A stretch of DNA of 48,339 nucleotides. It comes from Caldilineaceae bacterium SB0661_bin_32 (GTDB lineage Bacteria; Chloroflexota; Anaerolineae; Caldilineales; Caldilineaceae). The notes under the pieces are model-generated. The model was given only the letters and a program-made list of their open reading frames with translations, searched no databases and was not told the origin of the DNA. The stretch lies in NCBI GenBank assembly GCA_009841235.1, contig VXMH01000006.1:1-48339 (forward strand), read 5' to 3'. The translations under genes were made by a program, and so were the position numbers. Below, one piece after another: positions 43,044-48,339 of the stretch. Each line of letters begins with the position of its first letter. The first letter of the stretch is position 1.

Positions 43044-45557
43044 TCACTTCTCACCTGCTTTAGCAGGCGATTCGGTGCTCGACTGTTCGGTTTCGGCTGC
43101 AGTCGGATTTTGCCGGCTCTCGGTGGACTCCGACTCCGGACGTTGCGACGTCCACGAGGGAAGATTGACGCGGGGGGCGTTCAGCAGGGCATACCCACCC
43201 AAAGCCGCCAGGGCCAGAACGGTGATCTCTCCCATAGTGTCGAAGGCGCGGAAGTCGACCAGGATTACATTTACGACATTTGTACCGTTACCTTTGGGCA
43301 CTGCATTGTGCAGAAAGTAGCCGCTGATAGACTTAGCGGCCTGCATTGCTTCGCTGGTGTTGAAGAGGACGAGGAAAAAGCCAAAGGCTCCTGCCGCCAG
43401 GGCGACCAACACATTGCGAATCTGTTTCAGTTTCTGCATGGGCGGTCGAATATCCGGAGGGAGCTTCGTGAACACGAGTACGAGAAGTACGACAGTCAAC
43501 ACTTCGATGAGTAGCTGGGTGAGAGCGAGGTCCGGCGCGCTGAAGAAGACGTAGAACAGGGTCACAGAGACGCCTACCACGCCCAGGCTCACGATTGCGC
43601 CCAGGCTGGTTCTGATGCGGACGGTGACGTAGGCGGATACGACCGTCATGAGAATCAGAACGGTTTCAGGGGCGCCGGGAAGGACGCCGGAAGGTGTCAG
43701 AAGGTCGCCGGGTGCGATCTGAAGCAGCGCGACGGCAACCGGAACGAAGGCGGCGAGCAACACGATGGCCGCCTGCGTAGCCAGCGTATAGCCCTGTGAG
43801 AAGCGCGCCGTGAACTGCCCCAGCGCGTAGATTCCGTCCAGGAAGTTCTGAAAGAGTACGACGCCGCGCAGGTTTTCGGGCAGGAGAGCCAGGGCTCGAC
43901 GAAGGTAGTACCGCTTTTGGAAGAGCCAAACGCCGGCGGCAATGGCGAGCAGACTGGTCAATAACACTGGGGTAAAGCCATGCCAGAGTGCCGCGTGCTT
44001 GTGGACGGGTGCCCCGGCAATGGATGCCGCCGCCGACGTCAGGAAGGCGTCGAGCGGCTGCAGGGCAAAGGGAGCGGCAGTGCCAGTGGCGGCGAGCAGG
44101 AGCGGCGCAGCCACGAACGGAGCGGCCGGGGCGTGGTGAACGCGGGTCTGAACAATATGACCGGAACTTTCCCGGGTTGAACCTTCGGCTTCTCCAGTCG
44201 AACCGGGCCGCAAAAAGGCTTCCCAAAGAAGGGTCAGACTGTAGGTGACGAAGAAGGTTCCGGCGAGCGTTGCGGCGCCAAATGCAATCCATCCCGCTAT
44301 CTCGCCATGTTCGCCGGATTCAAAGAAGGACTCAAGCAGCGCCTCCTTCGATACGAAACCGAAGAGAGGCGGAATCCCAGCCATCGAAAGGGTTGCCAGC
44401 AACGCCGCCGCCGAAGTTACGGGTAGGGAACTCCTGAGACCGGCCAGTTTTCTCAAGTCTCTTACGCCGGTTGCGTGGTCCACGATTCCGGCCACCAGAA
44501 AGAGGGGACCCTTATAGAGCGCGTGGGCGAGGATTCCGACGACGACGGCCAGCAGTGCGGCCTCGCTGCGAAAGGCCAGCAGCGTAGTCAGGATTCCCAA
44601 CTGACTGACGGTTGCGTAGGCCAGCAGGGCCTTCATGTCCCAGTGCCGCACGGCGGTGATCGCGCCCACGAGCATCGTAGTGCCGCCAAAAATGAGGAGC
44701 GCCCACAACCACATTGGGTGTCCGCTGAGGGCAGGGTGCAGACGGGCGAGGAGATAGATGCCCGCTTTGACCATGGTGGCGGAATGCAGGTATGCGCTTG
44801 CAGGCGTTGGCGCGGCCATCGCGCCTGGCAGCCACCAGTGAAAGGGAAACTGGGCAGACTTGGAAAAGGCGCCTAGAAGGATCAGTATCAGGATGGCCGG
44901 ATAGAGATCGAGGTCGGTCAAGCCTGGGCGGGCTACGATCTCGCTGATCGTATAGGTGCCGCTCTGCTGCCCCAACAGGATCATTCCTGCGATCAATGCG
45001 AGCCCGCCGCCGGCTGTCACGATGAAGGCGTTGCGGGCGCCGCCCCTGGCCACCGCAGACTGGTGCGAGTATCCAATGAGGAGGTAGCTTGTGACGCTCG
45101 TCCCTTCCCAGAAAACGAACAGAGTCAGCAGATTGTCCGCCCAGACGAGACCCAGCATCGAGCCCATGAAGGCAAAGAGTGAGAGGTAAAAGTACCCCTG
45201 TCTCCCGTCGTTTTCGAGATAGTAGTGCGTGTAGAGGGCGACCGCGGCGCCGACGCCGGAAATGATGAGGCCGAAGAGCAAGGAGAGGCCGTCCAGGCGG
45301 AAGGAGAGCTCCAAACCCAGGCTTTCAATCCACCGATACTGCTCGACAAGGATGGCGCCGTTCGGCAAAGCAGCCTTGGCGCTGGAGGCTGTGCCGGCGT
45401 CGCCATTCAGGAAGGGAAGTGCGGTGGCAAGTTGCCAGACCGTGACGGCCAGGGGAGGCAATGCCGAGAGCCAGCCGGCCCACGCGCGCCTATGTGGTTG
45501 AATCCAATAGAGGATTACACCGCTGACGATGATGAGCGAGAGGGATGCTGCTAACAT
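43044..45557 (-). CDS. mnhA: Na+/H+ antiporter subunit A (MnhA/MrpA)
   Basis: The 837-residue protein is the large NuoL-like subunit. Conserved motifs are DGLSLLFGLIISGVGAAVALYTHYY, LFVFWEGTSVTSYLLIGY with the TM5 Glu, and FSKSAQFPFHWWLPGAMAAPTPASAYLHSATMVKAGIYLL split over TM7-8 with functional Lys residues. Residues from about 600 on carry the fused MrpB-like domain (DLALTQLLIEVLTVVLLVLVF) and end in an MGEITVLALAALGGYAL helix, then a polar tail. The complex exchanges cytoplasmic Na+ for H+ and is driven by the proton gradient. It is the first gene of the leftward operon, with no good promoter in the 120 bases upstream. Confidence 0.95.
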   Translation of the reverse strand: MLAASLSLIIVSGVILYWIQPHRRAWAGWLSALPPLAVTVWQLATALPFLNGDAGTASSAKAALPNGAILVEQYRWIESLGLELSFRLDGLSLLFGLIISGVGAAVALYTHYYLENDGRQGYFYLSLFAFMGSMLGLVWADNLLTLFVFWEGTSVTSYLLIGYSHQSAVARGGARNAFIVTAGGGLALIAGMILLGQQSGTYTISEIVARPGLTDLDLYPAILILILLGAFSKSAQFPFHWWLPGAMAAPTPASAYLHSATMVKAGIYLLARLHPALSGHPMWLWALLIFGGTTMLVGAITAVRHWDMKALLAYATVSQLGILTTLLAFRSEAALLAVVVGILAHALYKGPLFLVAGIVDHATGVRDLRKLAGLRSSLPVTSAAALLATLSMAGIPPLFGFVSKEALLESFFESGEHGEIAGWIAFGAATLAGTFFVTYSLTLLWEAFLRPGSTGEAEGSTRESSGHIVQTRVHHAPAAPFVAAPLLLAATGTAAPFALQPLDAFLTSAAASIAGAPVHKHAALWHGFTPVLLTSLLAIAAGVWLFQKRYYLRRALALLPENLRGVVLFQNFLDGIYALGQFTARFSQGYTLATQAAIVLLAAFVPVAVALLQIAPGDLLTPSGVLPGAPETVLILMTVVSAYVTVRIRTSLGAIVSLGVVGVSVTLFYVFFSAPDLALTQLLIEVLTVVLLVLVFTKLPPDIRPPMQKLKQIRNVLVALAAGAFGFFLVLFNTSEAMQAAKSISGYFLHNAVPKGNGTNVVNVILVDFRAFDTMGEITVLALAALGGYALLNAPRVNLPSWTSQRPESESTESRQNPTAAETEQSSTESPAKAGEK

Positions 45558-46210
45558 CTGAACACCGGGCGCGTCGTTTCGACGAAGAGATCTCCCGAGA
45601 CTCGAACAGATCCGGGTCCAATCGATACTGGTTGGACAGATGCGCCGGTCGTCTGGGGGGTCGCGTCAAAGGGGGGAACAGCTTTTTGACTGCGGTGACA
45701 CTTTGGAGAAAGAAGCATTGGCGTGGGCAGAAAGAGGGCGCTTGCCTTTAGTGAACTCAGTTCGTGCCTGGTATCCGATAAGAACGATTTTCGTTAATCT
45801 TTTACCACAGTTGCAACGGCTACCCTAACTTTCGTATCCGGTTGGGCGCGCTCGGGCGTGCCAGGACTGATTACCAAGAGGCTGCCCACGCTCCCGGACG
45901 CATAGCGCACTTTCCACCTGACCCCTCAAACTACGGTAGGGGCAGGCCTTGTGCCTGCCCTCGTTTGTGCCATGAGAATTTCCCTTCATGGACCCTCTGG
46001 CTGACTTCGGCAATGTTGGCAAACCAGATTTGATGCGATTGCCCTGGAAAGAACCCTGGTGGCAACGTCTGGGGACAGCGTCCGAGAGGACAGGAATTCG
46101 GAGACGGCAGAGATCGGTCCTGGGCCTTTTCCAGGACAGGAGCAGTCTTATTCTGACTATGCAGGAGGGACGAAGGAGGTTGTCTCTGAAGTACCCGACT
46201 GAACCATGGG
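45558..46210. other. Gene-poor interval between mnhA and yccF
   Basis: Both neighbours are leftward, so this 653-base stretch should hold the mnhA promoter. I see no convincing -35/-10 pair for it. It contains one REP-like palindrome (45936-45963), an adjacent CCATGAGAATTTCCCTTCATGG inverted sequence at 45970-45991, and a small hairpin GTCCTGG...CCAGGAC at 46117-46137 without a T-run. Open frames here have neither ribosome sites nor recognisable domains. Confidence 0.5.
45936..45963. repeat. REP-like palindromic element, copy B
   Basis: Identical over 28 bases to 11301-11328 (starting GTAGGGGCAGGC). Flanking sequence on the 3' side of both copies shows loose similarity (GATGAG-CCCTTCCCT and CATGAGAATTTCCCTT), so the mobile or duplicated unit may be about 50 bases. 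Located between mnhA and yccF. Confidence 0.75.
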
Positions 46211-46579
46211 CTACGCCAAGTCCCTGCCGAACGGGAAGAGAGCGAGCGGGATCAGTTTGATATGCTGCTTGGCGAAGGGGATGCCCACAATGGTGATGGT
46301 CAATATCAGTGCCGAGACCAGGTGGGCCAGCGCGATCTCCCAGCCGAAAAGAATCAGCCAAATCAGGTTAAAGAGAACGCGAAAGGTACTGTTCGCGTGA
46401 CGCCCTTCCACGACTTCCTTGCCAAACGGCGTGAGGGTCGCGACGCCGATCTTGATCGACTGCAGCCCGAATGGAATCCCCACGACGGTCAGGCAGAGAA
46501 GCAGTCCGCCGATCAGGTATCCGATGGCGGCAATCAGACCGCCAAAAATGAGCCAGATGATGTTTCCAAGCGTGCTCAT
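46211..46579 (-). CDS. yccF: YccF-family inner-membrane protein
   Basis: The 122-residue protein has two copies of the YccF pattern. NIIWLIFGGLIAAIGYL with LLCLTVVGIPFGLQSIKI is the first; NLIWLILFGWEIALAHLV with ILTITIVGIPFAKQHIKL is the second. Each includes a re-entrant VGIPFxxQ loop, and the closing PFGRD occurs once in each half (TPFGKEV and FPFGRDLA). It is a small, widely conserved membrane protein of unknown role. The gene is isolated, with no ribosome site worth noting. Confidence 0.93.
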   Translation of the reverse strand: MSTLGNIIWLIFGGLIAAIGYLIGGLLLCLTVVGIPFGLQSIKIGVATLTPFGKEVVEGRHANSTFRVLFNLIWLILFGWEIALAHLVSALILTITIVGIPFAKQHIKLIPLALFPFGRDLA

Positions 46580-46917
46580 GTAGGTACCCTATGTGGATGG
46601 CTATACTCCTGTCGAAGCGCTGCAAGCGCCTTGCTCCCTGGCATAGATTACTACGTGCTTCTGGCGTGGAGGTTTCCGTGAACGGGCTGAGTAAGAGAAC
46701 TGCGGGAATATCCCCCGGCACAAGGGAAGCCGGCTGTGGCCGACCGCCCGAAAAGGTCCTGTGCGACCGCGAACGTCAGGCCGTGATTTAGGCTGAACCG
46801 ACAGTCCTTGGCGTCCGAAAATAAGGCTGGAATGGACGATCACGAGTTGAAAGTGGTTGAGTGTCATCAATCTGCGCAGTGCGTGGTACAAAAGAGGGAA
46901 AAAAGTTCTAAAAACGG
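46580..46917. other. Interval upstream of the acidic Cys-motif gene
   Basis: No gene is supported here. The long leftward open frame through this stretch arises as the antisense of the acidic gene at 47040-47348 and is Ser-rich for that reason. The interval ends at the promoter at 46918. Confidence 0.5.
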
Positions 46918-46945
46918 TTGACGAGCCGGGATTTTCTGCTATACT
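46918..46945 (+). promoter_or_regulatory. Sigma-70-type promoter for the acidic Cys-motif gene
   Basis: TTGACG at 46918-46923 (5 of 6) and TATACT at 46940-46945 (5 of 6) are 16 bases apart, and TGC before the -10 gives the extended form. The predicted leader is about 90 bases to the ATG at 47040. Confidence 0.7.
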
Positions 46946-47039
46946 CGAAGTTATCGCTTTTCCGAGAGAGGGCGCGTTCTGTATGGGCATTTGTCTTTCA
47001 TGCGCGGCCCCATGAGCCCGCCATGTGGGAGGATTCCGA

Positions 47040-47348
47040 ATGAGCCGGGTGCGCTGCCCGCAGAAGCGCTGTAGTTTCTGGTTTAATGGATGGTGTGACG
47101 CGGATGAAATCGAGTTGGATCCGGTAAACCTTTCGTGCATAACTTTCGATGAAATCGAGATTGTCGACGTCTTGGCAGACAAAGGCGCAGCTACCGGCAA
47201 AGACGCAGATGAGTTTGAATGGCTGGATGATGATTCGATCTTCGAAGAAGAGATGGATGAAAGCCTGTACGGGGTAGACGACGGCGATCCGGAACTCGAT
47301 GACGAGGAGGGCGACCTGCAGGAAGAAGAAGATTCCTGGCCTCTCTGA
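47040..47348 (+). CDS. Small acidic protein with DUF1540-like Cys motif
   Basis: The ATG at 47040 follows GGGAGGATTCCGA and gives 102 residues. The N-terminal 33 residues hold four Cys (6, 11, 19, 33) in CPQKRCSFWFNGWCDADEI and LSC, like the Cys-rich DUF1540-type motif that probably binds a metal. The remaining 65 residues are highly acidic, with only a few basic residues. It has its own promoter and stands alone. A similar arrangement recurs in Chloroflexota hypothetical proteins, as far as I recall. No function is known. Confidence 0.7.
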   Translation: MSRVRCPQKRCSFWFNGWCDADEIELDPVNLSCITFDEIEIVDVLADKGAATGKDADEFEWLDDDSIFEEEMDESLYGVDDGDPELDDEEGDLQEEEDSWPL

Positions 47349-47426
47349 TCCCACTCCTTTTCACTCTCTCCTCGCAGTTTGCCGATTTGCACCGTTTTCG
47401 CCGGTGTGATAGGCTTGTTTCAGGTA

Positions 47427-47455
47427 TGGACAACTGAACATTTATCGTGTATACT
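47427..47455 (+). promoter_or_regulatory. Sigma-70-type promoter for the 73-residue membrane protein
   Basis: TGGACA at 47427-47432 and TATACT at 47450-47455 with 17-base spacing; both match 5 of 6 positions. The expected start of transcription, near 47462, falls inside the palindrome at 47461-47470. Confidence 0.7.
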
Positions 47456-47460
47456 CAGTT

Positions 47461-47470
47461 GTATCGATAC
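47461..47470. promoter_or_regulatory. GTATCGATAC palindrome at the transcription start, possible operator
   Basis: A perfect 10-base palindrome located 6 bases after the -10 element. A protein bound there would block initiation. There is no second copy nearby, so it could be chance. Confidence 0.35.
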
Positions 47471-47507
47471 GGATTTATTGAGCAATCATTCGGTAAGGAG
47501 AGCAGCC

Positions 47508-47729
47508 ATGACCTATGAAGCCGCTTTTCCACGATTTACCCCCCGCAAGAGTAAGAGGCGGTCAGGTGCATTGGTGCCGGTAAAGTCCAGGAAGATGTTG
47601 CCGGTAAAGTGGCAGCCGCCCCTTTTTCTGGGGAAGAAGTACAGCCCGAGGTTTTTCCTTGCCATGGCTGTGAGCATCGTCAGCTCTATCAGCTTCCTTT
47701 GGGTGCTTCTCCTGGTGATCGCGGAGTAG
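47508..47729 (+). CDS. Small basic single-pass membrane protein
   Basis: The ATG at 47508 follows GGTAAGGAGAGCAGCC and gives 73 residues. The first 45 are basic (about a dozen Lys/Arg, PRKSKRRSG), then FFLAMAVSIVSSISFLWVLLLVIA is a single membrane helix ending at the C-terminus. Positive-inside logic puts the N-terminus in the cytoplasm. It has a promoter and a terminator of its own, so it is a real transcription unit although no family is recognised. Confidence 0.65.
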   Translation: MTYEAAFPRFTPRKSKRRSGALVPVKSRKMLPVKWQPPLFLGKKYSPRFFLAMAVSIVSSISFLWVLLLVIAE

Positions 47730-47819
47730 GGTCTGGAGAGGGCGACCGGGAACGAACCTGACCGTGTCGGGGAGGCAGATACCGGAACGGACACAGGACA
47801 ATCGGAACGAGTCTCATTT

Positions 47820-47857
47820 CCCCTGACGTTCATTTGAACGTCAGGGGATTTTCTTTT
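47820..47857 (+). terminator. Rho-independent terminator after the small membrane protein
   Basis: A 12-13 base pair perfect stem (CCCCTGACGTTCA / TGAACGTCAGGGG) with a minimal loop, followed by ATTTTCTTTT. The T-run is on the plus strand only, so it serves the rightward gene, 90 bases after its stop, and shields the leftward cytochrome gene. Confidence 0.9.
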
Positions 47858-47880
47858 CCAGGGATTGATGAAATTGAAGA

Positions 47881-48339
47881 TTACTCGTCCGTCGTGAGAG
47901 AGAGTAGATACGCGATGATTGCGTCTAATTCTTCTTCGGTCAGCAGCTCTCCGTAGTTTTCAGGCATCACCTGTAGGCACTGTCCGAGAGGGCACTCTTC
48001 AACGATAAAGGCACTCGGGTCGAGTATCGCCTCTCGGAGGTACGCCTCGGCCGTGTAGCCCTCGCGGCGCGTGCCGGCTATGTTGCCCAAATCTGTCTGG
48101 TCGGGGCCAAGCATCGCTCCGTCCCCTTGGGGCAACCCTGTGGTGATGTGGCAACTGTTACAGCCAGTCCTTATCATGGCCTCGATAGCCAGGTCAATTG
48201 TCTCCTGGGCCAGTTGCTCGGAGGCGGCCGCCCCTTGTTCGGACGACTGGCCCGCTTCGACGACGACGGTGATGGTGTCGCGGTACTGGTCGCCCTCCAG
48301 CGCGGTGTGCAGACCGTCGGCGAACTGGAGTCGGAGTGT
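47881..48339 (-). CDS. Cytochrome c family protein, C-terminal 152 residues (start beyond window)
   Basis: The frame is open from the window edge to a TAA at 47881. A haem-attachment site CNSCH (CxxCH) is followed by the axial-Met region QVMPENYGELLTEEELDAII about 70 residues on, the order seen in class I cytochromes c, and the helix IIAYLLSLTTDE ends the protein. The part before the haem site is charged and helical and may be an N-terminal domain of a larger protein such as a fused oxidase subunit or a multihaem protein. Two extra Cys lie in VEECPLGQC. It is probably periplasmic, but the signal region is not visible. Confidence 0.85.
   Translation of the reverse strand, partial: TLRLQFADGLHTALEGDQYRDTITVVVEAGQSSEQGAAASEQLAQETIDLAIEAMIRTGCNSCHITTGLPQGDGAMLGPDQTDLGNIAGTRREGYTAEAYLREAILDPSAFIVEECPLGQCLQVMPENYGELLTEEELDAIIAYLLSLTTDE

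Noticed and set aside
46601..47392. A 263-residue Ser-rich open frame on the minus strand
   Set aside because: The Ser run is the antisense of the acidic Asp/Glu-coding gene at 47040-47348, which has its own promoter and ribosome site.

Overview
The window is a high-GC bacterial chromosome segment. Gene content and style suggest a Chloroflexota bacterium of the Caldilinea/Anaerolinea type: many Gfo/Idh/MocA, SDR, PhyH-type and sulfatase catabolic genes, an Mrp antiporter, a UroD/corrinoid demethylation cassette, and dispersed GGGGCAGGC...GCCTGCCC palindromes. This placement is an inference; there is no rRNA or other marker gene here. I found no tRNA, rRNA or CRISPR array.

Layout. 1-700: a truncated ORF and a phage-type HNH nuclease. 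754-1902: a CobW/G3E metallochaperone GTPase. 2145-10716: a catabolic block built around a divergent point at 4716-4919. Two SDRs and a TIM-barrel isomerase run leftwards. A Gfo/Idh dehydrogenase, a molybdopterin hydroxylase large subunit, a MaoC hydratase and a PhyH dioxygenase run rightwards. A second Gfo/Idh gene converges on them. 10717-11522: a gene-poor stretch with promoter-like sites, a 14-codon ORF, a degenerate ~72-nt tandem repeat and a REP-like palindrome. 11523-17589: a radical SAM protein, nicotinate phosphoribosyltransferase, MiaB and a Ca2+/Na+ antiporter. The radical SAM frame reads through an in-frame UGA into a CUAEP tail, so it is very probably a selenoprotein. 17764-21253: a tightly overlapping three-gene leftward operon encoding a solute-binding/VWA hybrid, a solute-binding paralogue and a zinc-ribbon membrane protein. 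21558-22715: a secreted protein with two LysM motifs, each interrupted by the same ~105-residue insert. 23055-25150: an OLD/RecF-like ATPase overlapping a TOPRIM-like DUF4276-type protein, a probable defence pair. 25222-30979: an Ldh-type dehydrogenase followed by a complete corrinoid methyl-transfer cassette (UroD-family methyltransferase, corrinoid protein, pterin-binding methyltransferase, RACo-type reactivator). 30999-38866: a leftward catabolic series (isomerase, sulfatase, nucleotidyltransferase, two tandem PhyH paralogues, GMC oxidoreductase, D-2-hydroxyacid dehydrogenase). 39253-45557: a leftward Mrp/Mnh cation antiporter operon A-B-C-D-E-F. No G subunit is present; a transposase remnant lies where it would be expected. 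46211-48339: YccF, two small Chloroflexota-style hypothetical genes with good promoters, and the C-terminal part of a cytochrome c.

How it fits together. The catabolic blocks suggest a heterotroph attacking methylated, sulfated and polyhydroxylated organics. The corrinoid cassette would channel methyl groups to tetrahydrofolate, the sulfatase would strip sulfate esters, and the Mrp system would couple proton and sodium gradients. The most unusual items are the UGA-recoded CUAEP radical SAM gene with its putative bSECIS hairpin, the split-LysM protein, the VWA/solute-binding operon, and the ATPase/TOPRIM pair.
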